From positions 2,153,805 through 2,217,804 of the forward strand of contig NZ_LT732529.1 of assembly GCF_900156865.1 (NCBI RefSeq): a DNA stretch of 64,000 nucleotides, read 5' to 3'. The stretch is from Litchfieldia sinesaloumensis (GTDB lineage: Bacteria > Bacillota > Bacilli > Bacillales > Bacillaceae_L). Numbering within the stretch: the stretch's first letter is position 1; each line of letters opens with the position of its first letter. Positions 9,371 to 20,247 of this stretch are shown here, in pieces. A model generated the notes under the pieces. The model worked only from the letters and a program-made list of their open reading frames with translations, was not told where the DNA came from and made no database searches. Both the position numbers and the translations under genes were made by a program.

Positions 9371-9846
9371 TCTCCTGGCTTTATCCATTCGTGGGGATAT
9401 TTGCCACTCTTCTGTTTTGATATCTCCTAATTTCAGCCAAGTGCGAGGGTTATTCGGTACTTTACTGGTTCGGTATCTCCTAACTTTATCCATTCAAGAG
9501 GATGATTCGCCACTTTACTGGTTCAGTATCTCCTAATTTCAGCCAAGTGCGAGGGTTATTCGGTACTTTACTGGTTCGGTATCTCCTAACTTTATCCATT
9601 CGAGAGGATGATTCAACACTTTACTGGTTCTCTTTCTCCTAATTTCATCCATTTGCGAGGATGATTCGACACTTTGCTGGTTCGCTTTCTCCTAATTTTA
9701 TCCATTTACAAGGATGATTAGACACTTTGCTGGTTCGCTTTCTCCTAATTTCATCCATTTGCAAGGATGATTCGACACTTTGCTGGTTCGCTTTCTCCTA
9801 ATTTCATCCAAGTACGAGGATGTTTCGCCATGTTCGACATCTCCTC
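9371..9846. repeat. 53-bp tandem repeat array, nine units
   Basis: Units begin at TCTCC at 9371, 9423, 9476, 9529, 9582, 9635, 9688, 9741 and 9794: one 52-base step and then seven steps of exactly 53. Two variants occur. One contains CATCCATTTGCGAGGATG; the other contains CAGCCAAGTGCGAGGGTT (units 2 and 4). Units 2-3 and 4-5 form a 106-bp higher-order duplication. In most units CATCC and GGATG (or ATCC/GGAT) form a small dyad around 8 bases. A period of 53 is not divisible by three, so the array cannot be a continuous coding repeat. It fills most of the space between the NERD gene and yrzQ. Confidence 0.92.
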
Positions 9847-9867
9847 CAAAACTCTATTTCATACAAG

Positions 9868-9899
9868 CACTAAAAAAACCCCACTCTTGTGGGGTTTTC
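9868..9899. terminator. Bidirectional terminator beside yrzQ
   Basis: AAAAAAACCCCAC-TCTT-GTGGGGTTTT is a G/C-rich hairpin with A-run and T-run on its two sides. It lies just downstream of yrzQ on the minus strand and at the end of the repeat array on the plus strand. Confidence 0.85.
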
Positions 9900-9904
9900 C
9901 AAGA

Positions 9905-10036
9905 TTAAAACATTTTTGTTATGCGTTTACGCATTTTTTTCATATTGCGTGCTGACATGACGTCCGTTCTCTTCATGATACCGTAAGCGGCAGCACCTAG
10001 ACCCATAGTGATTAGAGAAGTCATTGCTTTATTCAT
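9905..10036 (-). CDS. yrzQ: Small basic protein, YrzQ/DUF3918-like
   Basis: A 43-codon reading frame too short for usual ORF cut-offs. It begins MNKAMTSLITMGLGAAAYGI and ends NMKKMRKRITKMF. A hydrophobic N-terminal half (about residues 6-20) is followed by a strongly basic tail, typical of a small membrane-associated protein. AAGGAG and GAGG lie upstream of the ATG, and a strong terminator follows the stop. From memory it matches YrzQ of B. subtilis, which sits at the same place beside yrzR and yrrD. Its function is not known. Confidence 0.78.
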   Translation of the reverse strand: MNKAMTSLITMGLGAAAYGIMKRTDVMSARNMKKMRKRITKMF

Positions 10037-10062
10037 AACCTCTTCACTCCTTGTGTATAGGA

Positions 10063-10251
10063 TTACATACTGATTCTTCTGTCGTCCTCAGCAAACAAAT
10101 CGTCCAACGAACTGAGTGTGCCATCTTCCTCTACCTGATGAGTATTTATTTGTCCTTTGTTCACAGATAGTTCGATAAAACATCCCCAGCAATAATATTG
10201 GTTCACACCAATTTTACCGATGTCTTTACTTTTACAATTTGGGCACTTCAC
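10063..10251 (-). CDS. yrzR: Small zinc-ribbon protein, YrzR-like
   Basis: About 62 residues. MKCPNCKSKDIGKIG and QYYCWGCFIEL supply two CxxC pairs, a typical zinc-ribbon knuckle. The rest is an acidic tail (DDLFAEDDRR). I chose GTG at 10251 because GAGGTG lies 6 bases upstream and the protein then starts directly with the zinc ribbon; a GTG three codons earlier is possible. It is 26 bases upstream of yrzQ and probably in the same transcript. Function unknown; a nucleic-acid or protein-binding role would be inference. Confidence 0.75.
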   Translation of the reverse strand: MKCPNCKSKDIGKIGVNQYYCWGCFIELSVNKGQINTHQVEEDGTLSSLDDLFAEDDRRISM

Positions 10252-10274
10252 AGGGTACACCTCACATCATGGAA

Positions 10275-10356
10275 TTCCTAAATCAAATGCGCCTTGGCGT
10301 ATTTGCAGCCCGATTTTTCAAAAAGTTTCCTCTCTGAAGAATCATGGTATCGCCGG
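10275..10356. repeat. Dispersed intergenic repeat, family A copy 1
   Basis: It begins ATCAAATGCGCCTTGGCGTA and continues with TTTGCAGCCCGATTTTT and a diverged tail. A second copy with the same opening 15 bases lies at 16440. It fills the gap between yrrD and yrzR and is non-coding. Confidence 0.6.
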
Positions 10357-10364
10357 CTACTGAA

Positions 10365-10844
10365 TTAAGTTATCGATACGACGATGACATCTTCGCCAAT
10401 TTTTAGAGGTTTTTCGGTTTTAACAACCTTTTTTCCTTCTGTGATATCAGCAAAAAAGCCATCCGTTACTTCATACCCTATAATAGTGCCCAATTCTTCT
10501 GTAAAATATACATCTTCTAACAAGCCCAACTTTTGCCCTTCAGCAGATAAAAGTGGCTTTCGGAATAATCCATGATGGGTGTGCAGAAAATAGGTTGGTG
10601 TATCAGCTTCATTGTCCAACCGCTCTATCAGCGATTGGTCAGAAACCATCACAGCATCATTTCCTATAGAGGAAATGCTTTGGATTGGGACTACTCGATC
10701 TCGCTCAAACAATCCCTTTCCTTTCATAATCAAGGCATTCACCTTGCCATCTGATGTGATACATAGATCTGAAACCCGGCCAAGAATCTCAGCAGAATTT
10801 TCATCATAAATTGGTAAATCTTTTAGCAATGAGAATGTCCGCAA
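10365..10844 (-). CDS. yrrD: PRC-barrel domain protein (YrrD)
   Basis: A 159-residue protein built from two PRC-barrel-like beta units, each with the pattern 'x-G-x-v-x-D-l/v-y': DENSAEILGRVSDLCITSDG near residue 15 and EGQKLGLLEDVYFTEELG near residue 103. PRC barrels occur in photosynthetic reaction-centre H subunits and in RimM; stand-alone members in Bacillus have no assigned role. The start is TTG with AAAGGTGG about 9 bases upstream. It lies downstream of recD2 but is separated from it by a terminator. No membrane segment. Confidence 0.85.
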   Translation of the reverse strand: MRTFSLLKDLPIYDENSAEILGRVSDLCITSDGKVNALIMKGKGLFERDRVVPIQSISSIGNDAVMVSDQSLIERLDNEADTPTYFLHTHHGLFRKPLLSAEGQKLGLLEDVYFTEELGTIIGYEVTDGFFADITEGKKVVKTEKPLKIGEDVIVVSIT

Positions 10845-10918
10845 AGATAATCGCCACCTTTCCGAACATTACTTATCTTGTACTTCAAGGGTGTTTGTCA
10901 TACTGCACAAGGTTTACC

Positions 10919-10947
10919 AAAAAAAAAGCTGGTTACCCAGCTTTTAT
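10919..10947 (-). terminator. Terminator after recD2
   Basis: On the minus strand AAAAGCTGG-GTAA-CCAGCTTTT is followed by more T residues. The stem overlaps the recD2 stop codon. Confidence 0.85.
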
Positions 10948-13349
10948 TCAGCCTCCATAAAATCATATGGAGATATTCCCGTCATCCCAATGTTTGGATC
11001 GGTTTGGAAAATCATATCATAATAAGAGACAGCTTCTTCTGTTTCTGCAACAGGTGCCTTCTCCATCATTACACCAAATGTTATTTTTAATTTTTCACAT
11101 AAGGTCGTTTGACGATTGGTATCATTAGCACGATGTACACCTTGTCTTAAAGCGTCTTCCTCCCCACAGAGAATAAGAAAATTCTTCGCCCTTGTAATCG
11201 CAGTGTAAATTAAATTTCGACGCAACATCCGATAATAGCCTTTAACAATTGGTAAAATCACGATTGGAAATTCACTACCTTGTGATTTATGAATGGAACA
11301 GCAGTAGGCGTGAGTGATTTGGTTCAAGTCCTGTTTTGTATATGTAACTTCATTGCCTTCAAAATTGATGACGACCATATCTTGTTTTTCTGTGTTTTCA
11401 TTCGCATAGAAAATTGATTCAATTTCACCAATATCGCCGTTAAACACATTATTCTCTGGTTGGTTCACCAATTGAAGTACTTTATCTCCTCGGCGGTATG
11501 TTACATCTCCAAATTTCATTTCCCTTTTACCATGGACAGGCGGATTAAAAAGTTCCTGGAGCATAACATTCAAGCTGTCAATCCCCGCTGGCCCGCGATA
11601 CATGGGTGCTAAAACCTGAATATCCTTTACTGAGAATCCCTTCTTTTTGGCATTATCTGACACCTGTCTAACAACTTCAAGGACTTGATTTTGGTAGCAT
11701 TTTAAAAAGGATCGATCTTTTTTTGGTGATGATATATCTGGTGGTAAAGCCCCTTTTTTAATATCATGTGCTAGTTCTATGATGGATGAACCTTCTGATT
11801 GCCGATATATATCGGTGAGCCGGACTGTTGGTAAAACGTCCGATGCTAGCAAGTCTTTCAGAACTTGACCAGGACCTACGGAAGGTAGTTGGTCTTCATC
11901 TCCTACGAGAACAACTTGAATATGCTGAGGGAGTGATTTAAATAGCTGGTTTGCTAACCAAACATCAACCATGGATACCTCATCAACTATTAACAGCTTC
12001 CCATTAATTGGGTTATCTTCATCATGACTAAAGCCCTCGACTCCATTCCACCCTAGTAGTCGATGAATGGTAACTGCAGGCAGTCCAGTTGATTCACTCA
12101 TCCGTTTAGCAGCCCGTCCTGTTGGCGCAACTAATAAAACCGGAAATGGATTCTCAGAATTATAATCCTTAGGGTCCAACGAGCAGCCATGCAATTCTCC
12201 ATATAACTCAACAATACCTTTGATGACAGTTGTCTTTCCAGTACCAGGACCACCTGTTAACAGTAGCATTGGTGACATTAATGCTTTTTGAATGGCATCT
12301 TTTTGTGAAGGAGCATACTGAACTTTAATTCTTTCCTCTAACTCACCAAGTGCTAATAGAAATTCGGATTCTGGAAAAAGATCATCGTATTCAGTTTGCT
12401 CCATAACACGTTTTATATTTTTGATAAGCCCCTTTTCAGAAAAGTAAAGGGAAGGCAGATAAACCTTGTCCTCTTCTATAACAAGCTTGCTTTCCTCGGT
12501 AAGACTTATCATTTCTTTTGAGATATCTGTTGCAATAATTTCTTCATGAGTATTTTGTTCTAATAATTCCTGAACTCGAATAATTAAGTCCTCTATGGAA
12601 AGATAGACATGACCATCCTGTAATGAGTCTTGTTCAAGTATGTATAGGCACCCAGCCTTAATTCGGTCAGGATGATTTCCAGAGATCCCCAACTGTCGAC
12701 CTAACTCATCAGCACGCCCAAATCCAATCCCTTCAATATCTTCTACCAATTTATAGGGACTGTGTTGGAGAATTTCAAGTGTTTGCTCTTTGTACACTTG
12801 ATAAACCCTCATTGACAGCTGAGGACCAAACCCGTATTGGGATAGTCCAATCATGATTTGTTCAAGCCCTTGGTGTTCCTGAAGGGTTTCATAAATTTCC
12901 TTAGCCTTTTCTGCTGGTAGCTTTTCGACCGCATCTAAGACAGAAGGGTTTGCAATGATTTTTGAAATCGCGCCTTCGCCAAGAGCCTCTACAATTTTTT
13001 CTGCCGTCTTTTTACCGATTCCTTTGAAAAGGTCACTTGAGAGATATTGAATGATTCCTTGTTTCGTATGTGGAATCTCTTTTTGGAATTGATCAACATG
13101 GAATTGGATACCAAATCGTGGGTGCTCCTTAAGTCGACCGAAAAAAATGTATGTTTCATTCTCATGGATGCGAGGGAAATACCCGGTTACAACTGCTTCT
13201 TTTTCATTATAGTCTTCATTTGTTTCTTGAAGCCTGATACGAACAACTGAATATAAATTCTGCTCATTATGAAATATGGTCACTAAATGAGTGCCCTTCA
13301 TATACTTTCGTTGTTCATTAAATAAATCTAAAGATTCCTGTTGTTCCAT
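10944..13349 (-). CDS. recD2: ATP-dependent DNA helicase RecD2
   Basis: A superfamily 1B 5'-3' helicase of about 801 residues, found in bacteria without RecBC and active in DNA repair and fork maintenance. An N-terminal OB-like part is followed by helix-hairpin-helix repeats (GIGKKTAEKIVEAL at about 110, EDIEGIGFGRADELG at about 205). The helicase core has Walker A GGPGTGKT at 366-373, Walker B VDEVSMVD, GDEDQLPSVGPG, and the late motif AYCCSIHKSQGSEF with TAITRAK. I moved the start to ATG of MEQQESLDLF because GGGGAGGG lies 9 bases upstream. It directly follows the TPR gene. Confidence 0.95.
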   Translation of the reverse strand: MEQQESLDLFNEQRKYMKGTHLVTIFHNEQNLYSVVRIRLQETNEDYNEKEAVVTGYFPRIHENETYIFFGRLKEHPRFGIQFHVDQFQKEIPHTKQGIIQYLSSDLFKGIGKKTAEKIVEALGEGAISKIIANPSVLDAVEKLPAEKAKEIYETLQEHQGLEQIMIGLSQYGFGPQLSMRVYQVYKEQTLEILQHSPYKLVEDIEGIGFGRADELGRQLGISGNHPDRIKAGCLYILEQDSLQDGHVYLSIEDLIIRVQELLEQNTHEEIIATDISKEMISLTEESKLVIEEDKVYLPSLYFSEKGLIKNIKRVMEQTEYDDLFPESEFLLALGELEERIKVQYAPSQKDAIQKALMSPMLLLTGGPGTGKTTVIKGIVELYGELHGCSLDPKDYNSENPFPVLLVAPTGRAAKRMSESTGLPAVTIHRLLGWNGVEGFSHDEDNPINGKLLIVDEVSMVDVWLANQLFKSLPQHIQVVLVGDEDQLPSVGPGQVLKDLLASDVLPTVRLTDIYRQSEGSSIIELAHDIKKGALPPDISSPKKDRSFLKCYQNQVLEVVRQVSDNAKKKGFSVKDIQVLAPMYRGPAGIDSLNVMLQELFNPPVHGKREMKFGDVTYRRGDKVLQLVNQPENNVFNGDIGEIESIFYANENTEKQDMVVINFEGNEVTYTKQDLNQITHAYCCSIHKSQGSEFPIVILPIVKGYYRMLRRNLIYTAITRAKNFLILCGEEDALRQGVHRANDTNRQTTLCEKLKITFGVMMEKAPVAETEEAVSYYDMIFQTDPNIGMTGISPYDFMEAE

Positions 13350-13370
13350 TGCTGTATTCCCTCCCCTCAT

Positions 13371-14033
13371 TTATTCATCTAACGCTTGATTAATAATGTT
13401 TTTCCCATTTGCTGCAAGCATATGGTCAGGTTGAATTTCCAACGCCTTTTCAAACATTGCGAGTGCCTTTTCGTAATCATTTTTAAAACCAGCGTATGCT
13501 ACACCTAGGTTATAATACGCATCTGAATGCTGTGGCTCTAGCTCAATGACTTTATTAAATACATTTATTGCCTCATCAATGACAGATTCACCCGCTAGGC
13601 AGAGACCGTATTGAAATAAAGCATCTATATCATTTTCGTTTAATTCGACAGATCGTTTCATATATGGCAATGCTAGTTTTGGCTGACCAAGTTGAATTAA
13701 TGTCATCCCTAACATAAAATAAGTATCACTATTTTCCACCCCTGCTTTTAGGGCTTTTTCAAACATATCCTTTGCTTTGATGAAATCATCCTGGTTGTAG
13801 AGAAGACTACCGATTCCATAATAAGCAGTTCCTGCTTTCTCATCTAATTCTAGAGCTTTAGTAAAAAAAGCAATCGCTCTTTCTGGGTCGCCTACTGCCG
13901 CCAAAAGGTTACCAAAGTTTATGTAATAAATTGGCTCTTTCGGGTTTTCTTCAATTGCCTGTGAAAAGCATTTTGCTGCTTCTTCGTATTTTCCCTCTTG
14001 CATATAGTCAATGCCTTGTTTATTTAAATCCAA
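13371..14033 (-). CDS. yrrB: TPR-repeat protein (YrrB)
   Basis: About 220 residues made almost wholly of six consecutive 34-residue tetratricopeptide repeats (for example IYYINFGNLLAAVGDPERAI, then TAYYGIGSLLYNQDDFIKAK). It should fold as a protein-binding superhelix without enzymatic activity. The B. subtilis orthologue YrrB sits between recD2 and mnmA as here; its partner is not known to me. The start is uncertain. TTG at 14033 has GGTGGAG 9 bases upstream, while GTG at 14060 would add nine residues. It ends 21 bases before recD2 and is probably co-transcribed. Confidence 0.9.
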   Translation of the reverse strand: MDLNKQGIDYMQEGKYEEAAKCFSQAIEENPKEPIYYINFGNLLAAVGDPERAIAFFTKALELDEKAGTAYYGIGSLLYNQDDFIKAKDMFEKALKAGVENSDTYFMLGMTLIQLGQPKLALPYMKRSVELNENDIDALFQYGLCLAGESVIDEAINVFNKVIELEPQHSDAYYNLGVAYAGFKNDYEKALAMFEKALEIQPDHMLAANGKNIINQALDE

Positions 14034-14150
14034 AATATTCAACTCCACCATTATATTCACATACGCCTAAGCGTACTCTACTCAGTTATATTTGCAACTT
14101 ATATTATAGCACAGGAAAACCTCAACCCTAAAGATAGGATCGAGGTTTCT

Positions 14151-16420
<2,270 letters not shown>

Positions 16421-16439
16421 ATGCGCCCTCCTTTTATTT

Positions 16440-16540
16440 TATCAAATGCGCCTTGTGCCTTTGCGCCCAGATTTTTTTCGAGCTTACTCGAAAAATTTAC
16501 TTTATAAAATCTGAGGCATCCAGCGGAGGCTCAATTAATT
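16440..16540. repeat. Dispersed intergenic repeat, family A copy 2
   Basis: It begins ATCAAATGCGCCTTGTGCCT, then TTGCGCCCAGATTTTTTTCG and CGAGCTTACTCG, a small dyad, then a diverged tail with GGCTCAATTAA. It is in the same orientation as the copy at 10275 and occupies the cymR to desulfurase gap. I see no gene in the rest of the 16421-16602 interval. Confidence 0.6.
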
Positions 16541-16602
16541 TAATTGTGGTTTTATACTACGATTAAATTAGTTCAGTACGTTCAAATTATGCCATGTTTT
16601 AC

Positions 16603-17016
16603 TTAAATATAAAACATATATGCATCATTGCCGTCATCGTGGCTAGCAAGATCTTCGAGTGTAGTGCTATCCAATACCTCATTAACGGCATCTCGGATTC
16701 GTATCCATAATTCCCTTTTTGCCGGCTCTTCATCCTCTAAAACTTCTACAGGACTAACCGGTCCCTCAAGAACAAGAATTACATCACCAGCTGTTATCTT
16801 TACTGGTTCATCCCCAAGTATATAACCTCCATATGCTCCACGGATACTTTTTACCAACCCCGCATTGCGTAATGGAGAAATTAGCTGCTCAAGATAATGC
16901 TCAGACAAGTCATGTTTTGAGGCAATCGTTTTTAAAGAAAGTGGCCCTTTCCCATGATTTTTTGCAAGTTCAATCATGATGGTTAGACCATATCTGCCTT
17001 TTGTCGAAATCTTCAT
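16603..17016 (-). CDS. cymR: Rrf2-family cysteine metabolism repressor CymR
   Basis: A 137-residue winged helix-turn-helix regulator of the Rrf2 family. MKISTKGRYGLTIMIELA opens the protein, and the recognition region LSEHYLEQLISPLRNAGLVK with wing SIRGAYGGYIL follows. No Fe-S cysteines of the IscR type are visible, in agreement with CymR. In B. subtilis and Staphylococcus it represses cysteine uptake and synthesis genes together with CysK. It lies upstream of the cysteine desulfurase gene, which fits a sulfur-related neighbourhood. ATG start. Confidence 0.93.
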   Translation of the reverse strand: MKISTKGRYGLTIMIELAKNHGKGPLSLKTIASKHDLSEHYLEQLISPLRNAGLVKSIRGAYGGYILGDEPVKITAGDVILVLEGPVSPVEVLEDEEPAKRELWIRIRDAVNEVLDSTTLEDLASHDDGNDAYMFYI

Positions 17017-17028
17017 TTACTACCACCC

Positions 17029-17706
17029 CTAATTACTAAAATGATTCACTTCTATCACTGGTGTTTTGTCAAGTTTACGTTTTAATCGATCATTCAGGCG
17101 TTGGCATTGTGGCAATGCAAATCCTGCCATATAACCAATTCCTACGCAATAAATCAATGTTCCTATGAAAACAGGACCTCCTAATAGCCAACCAGCTGTC
17201 AAGACAATAATTTCCATTCCGAGTCGGATATATTGCACTTTCCACTTAGATATCTCCGTTAAGGCCAACATCAGACTATCTCTTGGCCCAGCACCAACCT
17301 TCGCTGAGATGTATATTCCCATTCCATATCCATTAATAATCAGTCCAAGTAAGAGCATGAGTAGTTTACCTATAAAAGAATCTGGTGTTACTAGGAAAGG
17401 TACCATCATGAACATGTCAATAAATATTCCTACTGAAATCATATTTAGGAATGCACCGATTTGAGGAAGTCTTTTCAATAAGAATGAGGAAAGAAACAAA
17501 ATAAAAAAACCAACTATTATCGACCAGGAACCAATGGTGAGGCCGATTTGTTTATATAGTCCGATATGCAAAACATCCCAAGGTGATGCCCCGAGATTTG
17601 CTTTGATGATTAGAACAATCCCCAAAGACATAATTAACAGGCCAATAAAAAAAGTTGACCACTTCAACATGTGGTGACTAAAGCTAGACTGTGCTCTCAT
17701 TCTCAT
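17029..17706 (-). CDS. YczE-like integral membrane protein
   Basis: About 225 residues with five or six hydrophobic segments. Features typical of the YczE/YyaS/YitT group are IKANLGASPWDVLHIGL in the first loop, LGLIINGYGMGIYISAKVGA, and GPRDSLMLAL, where the repeated 'G-A-x-P-x-D' type motif recurs. YczE of B. subtilis is needed in some way for surfactin production, but the molecular function of the family is unknown. The ATG at 17706 has GAGAGG 7 bases upstream; other starts are possible within 15 bases. It lies 12 bases before cymR, so they may be co-transcribed. I do not recall this gene at this position in B. subtilis. Confidence 0.75.
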   Translation of the reverse strand: MRMRAQSSFSHHMLKWSTFFIGLLIMSLGIVLIIKANLGASPWDVLHIGLYKQIGLTIGSWSIIVGFFILFLSSFLLKRLPQIGAFLNMISVGIFIDMFMMVPFLVTPDSFIGKLLMLLLGLIINGYGMGIYISAKVGAGPRDSLMLALTEISKWKVQYIRLGMEIIVLTAGWLLGGPVFIGTLIYCVGIGYMAGFALPQCQRLNDRLKRKLDKTPVIEVNHFSN

Positions 17707-17966
17707 CACTCTGCCTCTCATTGCTGACCATCTTATCTATCTAAAACTGTTTCATTAAATTAATTACATACGAATTGGTGTAGGATGACCAAATTTTCAG
17801 CCGCCCTTTTTTTAAAAGTCTATAAGATGAAACCATAACAAATTTAAACTCACGACATTATAACATATATTGCGTTGTATTTGTATTTTATCAACTAGAA
17901 ACGTATGATAAAGTTAAGTGTATAATACAAAACCTATTTGAATTGTTGGATAAGGGGATGAACCTT

Positions 17967-19268
17967 TTGCTTTTTGAATCACTTATCGAAGCACCTTTAT
18001 CATATCGGATGCGACCTAGACATATTGAGGAAATACTTGGACAAAAACATATTATTGGCAAGGACACCGCCTTATATAGAATGATTACGAATGGACATGT
18101 TCCCTCTATCTTACTGTATGGGGAACCTGGAATTGGAAAAACATCCATTGCAACAGCAATCGCTGGTACCGTTGATATGCCATTTATCTCCATTAATGCT
18201 ACTACTGCAGGTAAAAAGGATATCGAGGATGCCGTTTCAACTGCAAAAACTGAAGGAAAACTAATCCTATTTATTGATGAGGTCCATCGTTTTAACAAAG
18301 CACAGCAGGATTATTTACTTCCACATGTAGAACGAGGCCTTATTTCATTGATCGGCGCAACAACGGAAAATCCATTCCATGATGTAAATCCAGCGATTCG
18401 TAGTAGATGCGGACAAATTAAAGAACTTCGCCCCCTCACTAAAGAAGATATCAAGGAATTAATTCTTCGTGCCCTAAATGATTCGGAACGTGGGCTGGGT
18501 CATCTACAGATTTCAATATCTGAGGAAGCCATTGACCTTATCTCGTCTTCCACTAAGGGAGATGCGCGTTCTGCGATGAACGTGCTAGAGGATGTCGTAA
18601 TGGCTTCAAAAACGAGAGACAATGAGATGATTGAAATTGATATTGAACTTGTTAAGGAATGTGTGGAAAATAAGGGCTTTTCTCATGATAAAGACGGAGA
18701 CCTTCACTATTCATTACTTTCTTGTCTTCAAAAAAGTATTCGAGGTAGTGATGTGAACGCGGCCTTGCATTATTTAGCGAGACTTATAGAAGGTGGCGAC
18801 TTAGTTTCGATTTGTAGACGACTAACTGTCATTGCCTATGAAGATATTTCAATCGCGGCACCCGAAGTCGGCGTTCATACGGTTGCTGCATGCCAGGCTG
18901 TAGAGCGTCTAGGATTGCCAGAAGCTAGAATTCCACTTGCAAATGTCGTAATTGAACAATGCTTATCACCGAAAACGAATAGTGCATATCGTTCACTTGA
19001 TAAAGCAATTGAGGATATTCGAAAAGGAAATATTGGGGAAATACCTGATCACCTACGTGATGCCCATTATAGTGGAGCGAAAGAATTGGGCCATGGGATT
19101 GGCTATAAATATCCGCATGATTATCCAAATGGATGGGTTAAACAACAGTACTTACCAGACTTATTAAAAAACAGAAAATACTTCAAACCTAAAGAGAGTG
19201 GACAAGAAAAGCATTTTTCAAAGGTATATGATCGCCTTGAGCAACTACAAAAAGAGGGGAAGAAATAG
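17967..19268 (+). CDS. rarA: Replication-associated recombination protein RarA (YrvN)
   Basis: A 433-residue clamp-loader-like AAA+ ATPase (MgsA/RarA/WRNIP1 family) that acts at stalled replication forks. LSYRMRPRHIEEILGQKHII begins the protein. Walker A is GEPGIGKTS, Walker B IDEVHRF, sensor 1 GATTENP, and an arginine finger lies in AIRSRC. The C-terminal part has AAPEVGVHTVAACQAVERLG and the ending YPHDYPNGWV typical of RarA. I chose TTG at 17967, with AAGGGG 9 bases upstream; eight codons further upstream lack a ribosome site. It is monocistronic between divergent and convergent neighbours. Confidence 0.94.
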   Translation: MLFESLIEAPLSYRMRPRHIEEILGQKHIIGKDTALYRMITNGHVPSILLYGEPGIGKTSIATAIAGTVDMPFISINATTAGKKDIEDAVSTAKTEGKLILFIDEVHRFNKAQQDYLLPHVERGLISLIGATTENPFHDVNPAIRSRCGQIKELRPLTKEDIKELILRALNDSERGLGHLQISISEEAIDLISSSTKGDARSAMNVLEDVVMASKTRDNEMIEIDIELVKECVENKGFSHDKDGDLHYSLLSCLQKSIRGSDVNAALHYLARLIEGGDLVSICRRLTVIAYEDISIAAPEVGVHTVAACQAVERLGLPEARIPLANVVIEQCLSPKTNSAYRSLDKAIEDIRKGNIGEIPDHLRDAHYSGAKELGHGIGYKYPHDYPNGWVKQQYLPDLLKNRKYFKPKESGQEKHFSKVYDRLEQLQKEGKK

Positions 19269-19293
19269 ACCATCCTATTTCCTCCCCTTTTTC
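19252..19293. terminator. Bidirectional terminator between rarA and the ABC permease gene
   Basis: AGGGGAAGAAATAG and CTATTTCCTCCCCT form a 14-bp stem with one mismatch around ACCATC, flanked by A and T runs. It serves the convergent ends of both genes. Confidence 0.85.
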
Positions 19294-19296
19294 CTA

Positions 19297-20247
19297 TTAA
19301 GCCGCTACATCACGTTTCATAAAGACAAACCAAGTAAGTGCATTAAAAATGATGAAATAAATGACTAACATGATTATTGAAAATGACATTGTCATTCCTT
19401 CAACAAAAATATTACCAGTCAGGTATTGAGATAAATCCGTATTCGCAAACAGGATGTATTTTGCCCAATCGAATTTCATTGCAAGTAAAGCAGTTGCGTT
19501 TACTCCTGCAAACATTAAGAAGATTGCTAAACCTATCGCGAGACCACTATTTCTAAATATGGTTGAAATCATAAAAGCAAATGTCGACATCATGATTAGG
19601 TTAATTGATTTTAAACCAAAGATACCAAGAATATGTGAAACCATATGAACTTCCTGTACTGCGCCATCTCTATAAACTAAGTGTGGAGTTGAGTCTCCTC
19701 CACCAAAGAATATGCTTCCTACTAAGAATGATACGATAAACAGTAACGCTAAAGATACTAATGCAAACAAGATAGTTGCTAGATATTTTGATAGCAGTAT
19801 CTTTGCTCTTGATACTGGTCTAATTAACAATAATTTAATGGTTCCCCACGTAAATTCAGATGCAACACTACTTGCGCCAATTACAATTGTAAACAACGTG
19901 ATTAATGAAACAATTTCTGAAGTAGCCGTCATAAAATTCCACGTAGATCTAGCTTCTACCGGAGCAATATCATGTTCTAAACGATATTCATTGATAGCCA
20001 ATTCTCGCTTTGAAAAATCCTTTACCATATCTGGTAGATTTTCATTTGATAGGTCAGCCTTATACATTTCATTCTCTGCCTGGATGTTTTGTTTCCAATT
20101 TTCATTTTCAGAATTTGAAGCCGTAGCATTCATTACAATCCCGACAACTACAGCTGCACCTACTAGTATAATAAACATGATCCAGGTAGATACACGACGG
20201 TAAATTTTCATATTTTCATTTTGAATTAGTTTGATGATGTTACTCAA
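19297..20247 (-). CDS. ABC-2 type transporter permease
   Basis: A 316-residue membrane protein with six predicted hydrophobic segments. The first (about residues 20-40) is followed by a large extracellular loop (NATASNSENENWKQNIQAEN and onward), typical of ABC-2 permeases of the YhcI/NatB type. SVASEFTWGTIKLLLIRPVS is the conserved cytoplasmic coupling segment. The TTG start overlaps the end of the ATPase gene, with GGAGG just upstream inside it. It forms the membrane half of an exporter with the ATPase. The substrate is unknown; relatives export antimicrobial peptides or sodium. Confidence 0.9.
   Translation of the reverse strand: MSNIIKLIQNENMKIYRRVSTWIMFIILVGAAVVVGIVMNATASNSENENWKQNIQAENEMYKADLSNENLPDMVKDFSKRELAINEYRLEHDIAPVEARSTWNFMTATSEIVSLITLFTIVIGASSVASEFTWGTIKLLLIRPVSRAKILLSKYLATILFALVSLALLFIVSFLVGSIFFGGGDSTPHLVYRDGAVQEVHMVSHILGIFGLKSINLIMMSTFAFMISTIFRNSGLAIGLAIFLMFAGVNATALLAMKFDWAKYILFANTDLSQYLTGNIFVEGMTMSFSIIMLVIYFIIFNALTWFVFMKRDVAA

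Noticed and set aside
9371-9846. The repeat array as a CRISPR array
   Set aside because: Units are directly adjacent with no unique spacers, the period is 53, and no cas genes are nearby.
9767-9955. A 62-codon plus-strand frame at the end of the repeat array
   Set aside because: Its first part is repeat sequence with a period that breaks the frame, and the rest is the terminator and antisense of yrzQ.
19712-20203. A 163-codon plus-strand frame inside the ABC permease gene
   Set aside because: It lies wholly opposite a clear permease gene, lacks a ribosome site and shows no family motif; it is a shadow frame.
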